A stretch of 64,000 bases of DNA from contig CANTUV010000008.1 of assembly GCA_947685225.1 (NCBI GenBank), positions 30,000,001 through 30,064,000 on the forward strand, given 5' to 3'. The notes under the pieces were generated by a model that had not been told where the DNA came from, ran no database searches, and was given only the letters and a program-made list of their open reading frames with translations. Both the position numbers and the translations under genes were made by a program. The DNA is from Garcia nutans (taxonomy: Eukaryota > Streptophyta > Magnoliopsida > Malpighiales > Euphorbiaceae). Every line of letters starts with the position of its first letter. Position 1 is the first letter of the stretch. This document shows positions 38,271 through 50,390 of the stretch, piece by piece.

Positions 38271-39430
38271 AAGCAGCACTGCGTATAGTATGATATATCA
38301 TGCCCTTACCCTACTCAGTACTGTCCCAGATATCCAGTGGAGCCAAAATTCTCATGCCATTTCTTAATTGAATATGCATTATACAATTATCGACTTATGG
38401 TTCTTATATTATTTCACGTGAAATATCATATGTTGTCATTTTAATAACATATTATGCTCATTTATATGCATAAGGAATCAATTGGATTACTTTTGAAAAA
38501 TGACCAAATGAATATTAGCAGAATGACCATATGAATAGTAAATTCTGGTTTTGGACTCAACTTGATCCTTATTTTGAAAAATTGTATAAAATAATATACT
38601 TGACTAAAAACTCTAAAATTTTTACAGAATTTAGGTTTACATCTTAAAATCATTCCTTTAAAATTTCAGATCAAACTGGACACAAAATCTTGGTCAAGTA
38701 GTTCACCCAACCAGACTGTTCCAGTTGCCCTGCATCCTGGCAGCAGTTCTGAATTTTGTGAATTCCGTAAATTAAATTCAATCAATGTGGTTACAAATTA
38801 TTTTTCAGTCATTCTAGACGCATTGAAGCACAACATATAAAAAATTCACTTCAAGAAAATTTTTCTATATTTAATTAAAAATTATACAAGTCACAGCATT
38901 CCACTAATTCTAAAACAAAAAAATTTCAAGAAAATGAACAAACAATTAGTTAAAGTACCAAACCTTATTCTTTTAATTCCCCTTTTCTTTTCCTTCTTCT
39001 CCTTCCTTAATCTTTGTTTCTCCTTCAAGATATTCAAGAACACAACCTTAAACATAAACCTTAGAATTTAGAACATGCACTACCCTTCCATTTCTTTTCA
39101 AACTAAATCCTAATCTAACCTTATTAAACCTTAGAAACCTTGATTCTTCCATTTAATTAATCAATATCATCACTACTTAAATTTTCCCCAAATCTACCAT
39201 AAGAACCCTAATTTCCAATCTTCCAATAGATATATAAATACTTAAAATTGATACTAGAATTGAATTCTACATACTTTAAAACCTTAAAACTCACCTTGAA
39301 CTTGGATCAGACTTGACAAAAATTAGAAATTCTTTGGTGTTCTTCCTATGGAGGCCAACGATTTGGAGTGGTTTTTGGGGAGGATTTTGTGTTCTTCTTG
39401 CTATGATTTATAGTGGAAATGATATCCAGT

Positions 39431-39696
39431 TTTGGGGTGGATGAATGCCTTAGAGCCATTTGTCCATCTCTTTTTCTTTTCTTCTTTTAATAAATGCCAT
39501 ATGGCTAATTATGATCCACTTTTGGGGTGGATGAATGCCTTAGGGCCATTTGTCCATCTCTTTTTCTTTTCTTCCTTTAATAAATGCTATATGGCTAATT
39601 ATGATCCACTTTTGGGGTGGATGAATGCCTTAGGGCCATTTGTCCATCACTTTTTTCTTTTCTTCTTTTAATAAATGCTATATGGCTAATTATGAT
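39431..39696. repeat. Three 90-bp tandem repeats in H 3' LTR
   Basis: Units start at 39431, 39521 and 39611 (TTTGGGGTGGATGAATGCCT). The last unit is incomplete. They are nearly identical, and the period is a multiple of three, so all frames persist across units. Confidence 0.95.
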
Positions 39697-40455
39697 TGGC
39701 CATCACAAGATATTTATATTTTTCTTTCCAATTAAGTCCTCCAACTTGTCCCTCTTGCCATTTGGTACCCCAATTTGTTCCATGTCATCCATATGGTACC
39801 TACATGGAACCGGGCCCATTTTACGCTCCGGTGATTAATTGATCGTATCTTTTAAACCGTACAGTTCCACGAGCAAACTACATATGGTTTTGATCCTCTC
39901 AACCTCTACTTTCTATTTTTAAAGTCTAATTTAGGTTTCCACGTCATTTTGAAAAATTACCAATAAGCCCTTGACTTTTTACAAAATTCCCTTTAGGTCC
40001 TTTCTTTGCTCGGGTATACCCGGGCTCCGTTTCTACTGACGATCGTTTCATATTCAACCCCTCAACATCCTCTACGCACTCCTATGTTTATTTCCTACTT
40101 TGGATTCATGTATAAATTTTAATTGATAATGACCAAAATACCCCTAGTCTACATGTCTTCGTTTCTCTCTAACGGGGCGTTTCCTGGAAAAATCGTTATG
40201 CGTAGTTGTGACCCGATTTTTCTCTACTCTCCATTTTTGGAGTCTGTTATGTGCACTATTAAGAACCTCCAGTACAACTTTTGGAAAATTACTCTTAGGT
40301 CCTTGGCCTTTCGAAAAAATACCTTTAGGTCCCGTCGACTTCGCGGGCCTCCTTTGCACACCGATTTTGTTTTTTACTATCTTGAGCCTCTATTTGACCA
40401 CTTATTTATGTCCTTCTTGCCTAATATTCGACTACCTAAACTTTGGGATGTGACA

Positions 40456-40772
40456 GTTCTACCTCCCTTAATTTAAGTTTCGCCCCGAAACTTACTTATT
40501 CATGCATAATTCTTACGTGTAATTACACATAATCAATATAACTAATAATCATCACATATACACACATATGTACTCAAGACACTGATTTTAAACTTACGTA
40601 CTTTCATTTCCTTCTTCTGCTTAGTTCATCAACGTATAACTCGATTATTAATTGTACATCTACCTATTCATCATATAACTTTCTCCTTACTTTATCTTAC
40701 ATGGCACACATAGTTACTTACTTACTACCTATCTCCCAGAATCGACTAAACCAATGCTCTGATACCACAAAT
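40456..40772 (-). other. Minimal interior of element H
   Basis: The left end has a polypurine tract (minus strand AAGGGAGGTAGAAC) and a perfect hairpin AAGTTTCG-CCC-CGAAACTT (about 40485-40503). The right end has the primer site. The sequence between is AT-rich with no reading frame worth noting. Confidence 0.88.
40756..40767 (-). other. Primer-binding site of element H
   Basis: TGGTATCAGAGC on the minus strand, five bases from the LTR at 40773. The same tRNA primer as the chromoviruses here. Confidence 0.9.
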
Positions 40773-43700
40773 TGTAATACCCCTTCTCGACCTATGAATA
40801 AGCCGAGGAGGAATGCTACATCGGAATACGAGCTCTGGTTATGTCAGCTTACTTAATATTCCTTATAAAAATTTTCCAAAAATTTAGACAGAGTCTCCTT
40901 TAAAATTCTAGGTCCCAAGTGTCGACAAAAATGGTTTTCTAATTTTTGAAACACATTTTGTTTCACAATTCAACTCAAGCACACTCCCAATAATCCACCC
41001 TTATAACCTCAACTACAATACTGCAAGAAGAATTTACACTTCTATATTCACAACCCAACTCAATTCAAAACCATACAGTTATTATACATTACTAGATTTA
41101 CATGCTACATCAAGTTATCTCTTTGTATTGTTCAAATAAGTACATGCCAGTTTCTAATACCAAAATACAAAATGAAGAGCACCACCTAAGTTTGTTGATG
41201 ACCGGCAGATCGCAGTACTCCTCTGCTCACTACTGGCTCCTTGCTAATAACCTACGAGTTTAGAAGAAACTAAACTCACTAAGCATTGCTTAGTGGGTAC
41301 TTTAACTAATTATGAAAAATAAATAATAAAAGCATAATGCACTTTTAAAAAGTAACGAGTCGCATTGAAAAATAATATCACAGTAAAAACAATCCATACA
41401 TGTCATATATTTAGTTATTATCATTTTATCAGTTCGCTCCACAAGGTAATTTGGTAGACTAATGTATGGTAAGGAACTAACTGAAACAACTGTATATATA
41501 TTCTGTGGCTGTGGCCCTAAAAAAAATTGCGGACCAAGCCCTGTGGAATCTGTGGTCGAAGCCCTCGGACCGGAGTCCTATATAACTCGGGCGATTGCCC
41601 TATATAACTCGAACCGAAGTCCTATATAGCTCGGGTCGTCACCCTATATAACTCAGACCGAAGTCCTATATTAAAGCAGCACTGCGTATAGTATGATATA
41701 TCATACCCTCACCCTACTCAGTACTGTCCCAGATACCCACTGGAGCCAAAATTCTCATGCTATTTCTTAATCGAATATGCATTATACAATTATCGACTTA
41801 TGGTTCTTATATTATTTCACGTGAAATATTATATTTTGTCATTTTAATAACATATTATGCTCATTTATATGCATAAGGAATCAATTGGATTACTTTTGAA
41901 AAAAGACCAAATGAATATTGGCAGAATGACCATATGAATAGTAAATTCTGGTTTTGGACTCAACTTGATCCTTATTTTGAAAAATTGTATAAAATAATCT
42001 ACTTGACTAAAAACTCTAAAATTTTTACAGAATTTAGGATTACATCTTAAAATCATTCCTTTAAAATTTCAGATCAAACTGGACACAAAATCTTGGTCAA
42101 GTAGTTCACCCAACCAGACTGTTCCAGTTGCCCTGCATCCTGGCAGCAGTTCTGAATTTTGTGAATTCCGTAAATTAAATTCAATCAATGTGGTTCCAAA
42201 TTATTTTTCAGTCATTCTAGACGCATTGAACCACAACATACCAAAAATTCACTTTAAGAAAATTTTTCTATATTTAATTAAAAATCATACAAGTCACAGC
42301 ATTTCACTAATTCTAAAACAGAAAAATTTCAAGAAAATGAACAAACAATTAGTTAAAGTACCAAACCTTATTCTTTTAATTCCCCTTTTCTTTTCCTTCT
42401 TCTCCTTCCTTAATCTTTGTTTCTCCTTCAAGAAATTCAAGAACACAACCTTAAACATAAACCTTAGAATTTAGAACATGCACTACCCTTCCATTTCTTT
42501 TTAAACTAAATCCTAATCTAACCTTATTAAACCTTATAAACCTTGATTCTTCCATTTAATTAATCAATATCATCACTTAAATTTTTCCCAAATCCACCAT
42601 AAGAACCCTAATTTTCAATCTTCCAATAGATATATAAATACTTAAAATTGATACTAGAATTGAATTCTACATACTTTAAAACCTTAAAACTCACCTTGAA
42701 CTTGGATCAAACTTGACAAAAATTAGAAATTCTTTGGTGTTCTTCCTATGGAGGCCAACGGTTTGGAGTGGTTTTTGGGGAGGATTTTGTGTTCTTCTTG
42801 CTATGGTTTATAGTGGAAATGATATCCACTTTTGGGGTGGATGAATGCCTTAGGGCCATTTGTCCATCTCTTTTTCTTTTCTTCTTTTAATAAATGCCAT
42901 ATGGCTAATTATGATCCACTTTTGGGGTGGATGAATGCCTTAGGGCCATTTGTCCATCTCTTTTTCTTTTCTTCCTTTAATAAATGCTATATGGCTAATT
43001 ATGATCCACTTTTGGGGTGGATGAATGCCTTAGGGCCATTTGTCCATCTTTTTTTTCTTTTCTTCTTTTAATAAATGCTATATGGCTAATTATGATTGGC
43101 CATCACAAGATATTTATATTTTTCTTTCCAATTAATTCCTCTAACTTGTCCCTTTTCCCATTTGGTACCCCAATTTGTTCCATGTCATCCATATGGTACC
43201 TACATAGAACCGGGCCCATTTTACGCTCCGGCGATTAATTGATCGTATTTTTTAAACCGTACATTTCCACGAGGCAAACTACATATGGTTTTGATCCTCT
43301 CAACCTCTACTTTCTATTTTTAAAGTCTAATTTAGGTTTCCACATCATTTTAAAAAATTACCAATAAGCCCTTGACTTTTTACAAAATTCCCTTTAGGTC
43401 CTTTCTTTGCTCGGGTATACCCGGGCTCCGTTTCTACTGACGATCGTTTCATATTCAACCCCTCGACATCCTGTACGCACTCGTGTGTTTATTTCCTACT
43501 TTGGATTCATGTATAAATTTTAATTAATAATGATCAAAATACCCCTAGTCTACAAGTCTTCGTTTCTCTCTAACGGGGCGTTTCCTGAAAAAACCATTAC
43601 GCGTAGTTGTGACCCGATTTTTCTCTACTCTCCATTTTTGGAGTCTGTTATGTGCACTATTAAGAACCTCCAGTACAACTTTTGGAAAATTACTCTTAGT

Positions 43701-43856
43701 TCCTTGGCCTTTCGAAAAATTACCTTTAAGTCCCGTCGACTTCACGGGCCTCCTTTGCACACCGATTTTATTTTTTACTATCTCGAGCCTCTATTTGACC
43801 ACTTATTTATGTCCTTCTTGCCTAATACTCGACTATCTAAACTTTGGAATGTGACA
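40773..43856 (-). repeat. 5' LTR of element H (3084 bp)
   Basis: TGTAATACCCCTTCTCG ... GGAATGTGACA, aligned along its whole length to 37325-40455. Double hairpin at 41256-41293. Confidence 0.93.
42831..43096. repeat. Three 90-bp tandem repeats in H 5' LTR
   Basis: Units start at 42831, 42921 and 43011. The same array as in the other LTR, so it predates the insertion. Confidence 0.95.
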
Positions 43857-45844
43857 CAATCTTGGTACGTTGCCTTATTTTTACATTTTTTTTCTTAATT
43901 TTCTAATTTTTCACATCTTTCTCATTTTTCTCACTTTTCTCATTTTTATCAATATCAATTCATTTCATTATTACACATATCTCATTTTTGCATTCACAAT
44001 ACATTACCCAATTACTTTGGGTATTTTCACATAATATGCATATTTCACATGTTACACAAATTAGCCATTATTAATGACTTTTCACAATGCATTTAACACA
44101 TATATGACATTACAAATGTCATAGCATATTATTCATACACAATCAATGAACCAAGTAGCTTAACACATTTTTCAACCAAAATGTGTTAATTCCAAATGTT
44201 ATGCAAATATAAACATTATATTCAAAGTTTGTACATACCTCCACTAGCAAGCTAAAAACAACCTTCAATCCAATCTTTCTAACTTGCCCTTCACCACTTG
44301 GATGATGCAAATCAATCTCCCTCAATGCCTAAACCAAATGTGATAGCAAATAATCATTTAGTATCACATTTAGTGGCATTTCCAACATTAAATCATAATT
44401 ACACATCACTCCTACAAATTTCCAAAAATTTAGCCTTTCCTTACTTCAACATTAGAATTCCATTCTACTACAATTAAATTAGTGTTTTAAGTTTATTTAT
44501 ATTATTAAAAATATATTTTAATACATTTAAATCATTTACATTATAAAAATACACTCTTATATACAAAATCTCAAAAATGGCATAACCTTCCCCCATTGAA
44601 GGTTTTCCAATCCAACACAATCCATTACTCATTCCAAGCTTATATTCATCACTTTTAACACTAAACAACATGCTTAAACAAATAAAATCACACAATTCAA
44701 CCACTTTGGAAAATCACTTTTCCAAAACCCTAAATCTCCACTTCCATTCTCAAACTCCAACCCAACACCACCAAATCCAATATTTGACTTTAAAATACTT
44801 GTTTATGAATCAAAACAACTCATTTGGAATCAATTTGCACAATTAAAATTCATGTTTTCAAAACCCCAGAAATCCATAACCCTAAATTCTCTCTCTTCAC
44901 CATTCTTTAACCAAACTCCATCATCACTTCAATCTAACCTTAAAATCATTGTTAACTACCCAACATAACATCATACACACCAATTCCAATAATTATAACA
45001 TACTACATAAAAATCCAAATTCTCACATAATCTAAATTTCCAAGGAATTCAAAGAAAAGAGATGGAAACTTACTAATTTTGGTGGAAATCACCAAAAATA
45101 CACTTGAAACTTGTTAATTCCTTCAATTTATGGAGTATAGAAGAAGCAAAATCCTTGATCTTCAAACTTCCATGGAAGCCACATTCTTGAGAAGAATTAG
45201 AAGAAGAAGAAGAAGACTTCATTTTCATCTTTTTTTTTAACCACATATATATATATATTAAAATAATTTAATATTTAATATTTAATTATTTTTTAATAAA
45301 TTAAAAGTCCTAATTTCCCTAAATTAATTTTTTTTAATTATTTTATTAATTTTGAATTTATAAGATTTAATTACCAAAATACCATTTTCTTTTGAAAAGT
45401 GTTGACTTTTATATATGTTATATATATTTTGCATATATATCACATATATATTCCACTTTTTCATTTAAAATCCCTTCATTTTTCATTTAAAGCCATTAAT
45501 TTAATTTATCCTTTTAAATTATAATTTATTTTATCTAATTTTCCAAAAATTAGAAATTTTCAAAAAAAAATTTTGGATGTTACAAATATACCATATGTAT
45601 ATGTTATATATACACTAGGTATATATATTGGGTATATACAACTTTTATATCTCCAAATACTTATTTAATTTTTCTAAAATCATGGATATGACATTCTGGA
45701 ACCGGATAGATTTTTGGAATAAAAAATGATTTGGGTTTTGGACCCGGATTGGTTTGGGTTCTGGACCCAGAATGAGTTTGACTAACCTTTTATCAGCTGA
45801 GAATTCTGGCTTAACCGGTTATTCCATTCTTTAATGGATTGTGG

Positions 45845-46010
45845 GTCTTTACCCACAAAAAGTGGATCTTTATCCATTGGAGATCAGGTCTTTATCCTTC
45901 AAAATGGATCTTTATCCATTGAAAATCGGGTCTTTACTCTTAAAATATGGATCTTTATCCATTGGAAATCGAGTCTTTACCCTTAAAACATTGATCTTTA
46001 TCCATAGGAC
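45845..46010. repeat. Four tandem copies of a ~43-bp unit
   Basis: Units begin near 45845, 45888, 45930 and 45973. Each has GTCTTTACCC(T)T...ATGGATCTTTATCCATTGG. GGATCTTTATCC within each unit is a partial palindrome. Confidence 0.9.
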
Positions 46011-46620
46011 ATTTTTCCTATATTGGCTTCAGCTCTTCTAGCTGGACTGATCTTTTATCTTTTGCATCTTCATTTCTTTTGATCTAGCTGGTTTAATCTT
46101 TTGTCTTTTGCATCTTCATTCTTTTGAGATTCTTACTTTCTTCTTGTTTTGTTCTTTTTGTTCTTCTTGTTTTTTGTCAAAAATTCAGCAATTTTTAGCT
46201 GGCTCTTATATCATCTCCTTCCATCCTCTTATAACATCTCCTTCCATCTCCTTGTCCCCTATGTGGTGAAATATTAAAAGTGAGTCTGAAAATATTTTGC
46301 ACACCCGTAAACTCAAAAAATTGAAAGGAGAAACTTTGCCCCCTGTGTAGGCTTAAACCAATAATTTTTCCCATGCAGGCTCATATTGATGTTTGCATTG
46401 TCCAGCTCTTTGCATAAGCACGCATTTCTTCATTCTTTTACAAAATCACTCTATCTTTCTCAAGCAATGAGCCTTCCATGCCCCCTGACTCCTTATCCGC
46501 TTCATAGAGTATTTGTTGTTCACTTTGACAAAGGATAGGCAATACAAGATGATAAATACGATGTGATATGCTTATATATGCATGATATGCATGGATGATA
46601 CTTACAGTGGTTCCACCGAC

Positions 46621-46887
46621 TCACAGACTGAGGCGATCAGCTGAAGTGTTCTTACTGGTTCCTTCTAGATGCTCGTTTAGATCTTGCATTGGAATGACAA
46701 AAAAATTCACATTTATGGCTTTTATCTTCCAAGATGAAATTATGAGTAGTGGGGGCTCAAGCAGTGTAGTTAGGGATACATCCATTTCAAACTATGATTC
46801 AACACGCCAGTTAATAACTTCTTCACAACCTTGTAAATAATCCTTTATTTTGCCCAATGTGTCCTTCGAGGTTCGACGGTTCAACAT
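46621..46887 (-). pseudogene. Possible coding remnant, unidentified
   Basis: An 89-codon frame from ATG (46885-46887) to TGA (46621-46623), broken once by TAG at 46792-46794. The ends read MLNRRTSKDTLGKIKDYL and DLNEHLEGTSKNTSADRLSL, of mixed, protein-like composition unlike the low-complexity sequence around it. I do not recognise a family. An overlapping plus-strand frame is a competing reading, and both may be chance. Confidence 0.25.
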
Positions 46888-47689
46888 ACTTCCCTTAACT
46901 TGAAGACTTTGTATGACAAAAAAACATTTTTCAAAATCTTAAAATCAATTTTTTTTCTTTATCAAATCAGTATCACTATACCTCAGGACTTGATTTTCCA
47001 AATTAACATATCTATAACAAGACAACCCTAGTTACTGTACTAAACTCGGGAATCATTTCCATTTAAGTAAAAACTGTTGTACTTCAGATAGGCACATACA
47101 CATTACTTGGTCAAAGTCTCATTGAGTTTAAATATTGTCTATCTCATATGCATGCTTATTCAAAATATCTCCACTAATAGACTCTACCTACCAAGAGAGA
47201 TCAACAGGTCTTTAATGGGCTTGAAACGGGGTCTATAAGGGACATGATTTAAGTGAAAGCCATTTTGAGATTGGAGCTGATGTGACACTATAGACAAACC
47301 CTCACATTACAAATTTTTTGTTTAGACAATTAGAAGCATGAAAAATAGAGCTTTGAACATTCTTCTTTCTTCTTGATATGAATCTGAATCTTGATTAGGC
47401 TAGTCTTTTTCCTTTGCAAAATGTTTGGTACTCATATTCCTTTCCTTTCCTTTTTTTCCCTTCCTCTCTCTCTCTTTTTTTTATCACTTTATCATTTTGT
47501 CCTTCTTTCCTGTAGGACTGTCAAGTATAGCACTTTTAAGAGCTAGATGACATTTCTTCTATCTCTTTAATTTTGGTTGAATTTTTGATTGGGTAGGACT
47601 AATTTAAGTCAAACTGTCTTTGTCTTCTACTGCTTTATGTAAAGGAAAACTCGGTTGGCTTTCTGAACTGCCTTTTGTGTTCTATTTTA

Positions 47690-47778
47690 TTTTCCTTTTC
47701 TTTTTTTTCTTCTTCTCTTCTTCTTCTTCTTCTTTTTTTTTCTTCTTTTTTCTTCTCTTTTTTCTCTAGTTTTTTTTT
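47690..47778. repeat. CTT/T-rich low-complexity tract
   Basis: Runs of TTC and T on the plus strand, GAA-rich on the minus strand. Confidence 0.92.
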
Positions 47779-47787
47779 TACCCTAGC

Positions 47788-50390
47788 TGTAACACCCCAT
47801 CTTAGCCTACGTTTATAGACCAAGGTGGACTGTTATCTCATGGTGGTTGTCTTAATATTTTACTTAGCCAATTTTAAGTACAGATTTTTAAAAAAATTTT
47901 GCCATAACCTCCCCTAAAAATGGAGGTCCCAAGTGTCGCCAAAACTGATTTTTTTGATTTTTGAAAAAAACATTTTGTCTCACACTTCAACTCAAGCACA
48001 CTCCCAATAATCCACCCTTATAACCTCAACTACAATCCTGCAAGAAGAATTCACACTTCTATACTTGCATACATAAGTGCTAAACCCAAATAAGATTTAT
48101 TAGATTACTAGCAGTGTACGTGTTCTAGCTTTTCATTATTATACATTTATTTGCTAGATCATACAAGCTTATGTACATGCCATATTGCTACAATCAATCA
48201 TATCCAAACTCCTACCCAAAGTAGTAGTCAAGGCCAGCTGCGCAGGACATGCTGCAATCTCATCTCCTCATTTAACCTACGAGTTTAGATGGAAACTAAA
48301 CTCGCTAAGCAATTGCTTAGTGGGTACTTAAATCATTGCAATAAATAATTAAAATGAAAGAATGATTTGAACATACATTTATATACTTTAAATAATTGAA
48401 AGGAATAAATACAAAACACAGAAGGTAAAAAGGCTTGACTGAATAATTTGAATTTAAATCATTTTTCTTTCTTTTATCATTTTGGTTGCTCTACTGGTTT
48501 AACAGAACGTCAGCGGATAAGGAAGGGTCATGATAAACATATCTCGTCGTGATCATATTTCATTATCTTTCATCATAATTTTTGCACATGTGCCAATGGC
48601 CATTATCATTACATCATTGATCATGTCATTGCAATCATCGGCCTTCAGCCGGAATATCATATCATGTCATAAGCAGTACTGCAGTAATAGTATGATGCAT
48701 CATACCCTTATCTCAAGGGTTCTGATATACCAAGTAGAGCATAATTAATTTATTAAATTACTTTGGTCATGATATTCAATAGGTCATGATTTTTCCATAA
48801 GGCATATATTACTAGGATAACTTCTCATGATGCCTTTCTGATTATTCCAAACCCCTTTTGTGTCATTTTAAATGATATAACATCAATCTATATCATAATA
48901 TTCAAGTTTTAACACATTTAGAAAAATGACCAAATGAATAGTAGCGCGGTGCGTAAAATCGGCAACGCAATGGCGCGCGACAACGAAATAGTAAAATCTG
49001 TTTTTACTGCTGAAAATCAGTCAACTTTGGCAACAGTTTTGACCAAGTAAACAACCTTATTTTTGGATGAATTTTTGCAGGAAAACACTTTCATAAGTTA
49101 ACTAAATGCATGTAAAATTTCGTCGAAAAATTCCTTCGTTTGCCCCCTCAACGGACTGCCCAAAATGGAAGCTGCAGAATGGTGCCCAAAAGGGACCATT
49201 CGGCCCAATTTTCAAAATTTGAGGGAAATTCATGTTTTTCGTGCAAAATTGATTTTTAGACTCCTTTTGTGATACCATTGAAAGACTAAGGGTCCCTCTT
49301 TCAAAAATCAAACGAAAGGAGTGATTAAAAGTTCATCAAAGTTTATGGATAATTGAGCAAAGTTTAGCTAGTTTGTTTTGTTTTCATTCTTTTCACAATC
49401 AATTGATTACAAATGGTTCAAGAGCACTTTCCCACATATTTACCACACATAATAACATTATTTCAAAACCATTTCAAAAGTCCCATGATGCAAAATATGT
49501 GAATTAATTGAAAAGGCAATGATTTAAGTGCCAAACCTTGTTTATTTTCTTTGTTCCTTGCTTGTCCTATTCTTTCTTCCCTTCCTCTTCTTTATCCCTT
49601 TGATTTCCTATAATTTTCATAACTTCCATAATAAGAACATTATAAAAACCATATGTTCAAGCCTTGATTCTTGCTATCTAAGGCTACTAATCACCATTTA
49701 TTCATCACTTCTACATGTATGAATCATTTACTCTAATTTCTCTTCACTTTCTTATCTTTCCCATAATCTTCCCAACTTTTCTTTCATTGATAACTTGAAA
49801 ACTATGAATCAAATGAATAAACTAAAGCTAGAATTGGAATCCTTACCTTAAAATTAAGCTTTTCCTTCCAAAAATCCATTTGAACACTTGAAAAATTCCT
49901 TCCCTTTTTTGGTGGAGAGAATTCGGCCATACCTCACAAAATGGAGAGAAAAATATGTGTTCTTAGTTCTTTAATCATCCTTCTCTCCCTTTTTATATTT
50001 TTCCATTTTTCATTTATTTAATTAATTTCATTTTGAAGGGTTAAGATTAATCCAACCCAAAAGTGTCTTTAAACAAGATTTTGCCATGTGTCCTTTTCTA
50101 GAAAATTACTATGCCATGTGTCCTTTTTCTAGAAAATGGGTGAAAAGACCAAATACCCTTCAATGGAAGGTTTTGCCTTTTCTTCGTAACCGGGTGGTTT
50201 TACGACGCGTAAAACATACCGTTCTCCTCCTTTCAACCTCTAGTTTCCATTTTCGACATTCATTCTGGATTTTGAACTAATTTATAAAAATTACGCTCAT
50301 GCCCTTGACTTTTGTAAAAATTCCCTTTAGGTCCTTACGTGATTCGGGTCTTCACTTAGGTTCATTTTTCAACATCGATCACTGCGGAGT
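47788..50390 (-). repeat. Truncated family 2 LTR M
   Basis: Starts TGTAACACCCCATC and follows family 2 (CCCAAGTGTCG; double hairpin 48281-48320; CCCTTTAGGTCCTT near 50325). It stops near 50390, about 450 bp short of the expected GATGTGACA end, at the junction with G. Confidence 0.75.

Larger units (their letters stand above)
37325..40455 (-). repeat. 3' LTR of element H (3131 bp)
   Basis: TGTAACACCCCTTCCCG ... GGGATGTGACA. Compared with the 5' LTR it has extra TATATA-rich repeat units (about 38200-38265). It contains the family 2 double hairpin (37809-37846) and three 90-bp repeats. Confidence 0.93.
37325..43856 (-). mobile_element. Element H: non-autonomous LTR element with a 317-bp interior
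   Basis: Two family 2 LTRs (3131 and 3084 bp) in direct orientation are flanked by a perfect TSD CAATC (37320-37324 and 43857-43861). Between them lie only 317 bp with a primer site and a polypurine tract and no coding sequence. It is a complete insertion, so it must have used proteins made elsewhere or lost its interior after insertion. Confidence 0.93.
36057..45584 (-). repeat. Solo LTR L (about 2990 bp), split by element H
   Basis: Parts 36057-37324 and 43862-45584. It starts TGTAACACCCTTATACCC and ends GGATGTTACA. Flanks AAAAT and AATAT match at four of five bases, a likely decayed TSD. There is no internal domain. It carries the double hairpin (about 36681-36720) and a bracketed cassette (36925-37251) with CCTCAACCCGG repeats and an AT microsatellite (about 36985-37006). 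Confidence 0.82.
45585..47787. other. Probable host DNA between LTRs L and M
   Basis: About 2.2 kb without LTR or pol similarity to anything else in the window. It holds a 43-bp tandem repeat, a possible broken reading frame (46621-46887, minus) and a pyrimidine-rich tract. It could also be part of an element I do not recognise. Confidence 0.5.

Noticed and set aside
40144..40476. Overlapping frames near the end of the H LTR (also 43530-43898)
   Set aside because: Present in both LTRs on both strands. This is conserved LTR sequence, not a gene.
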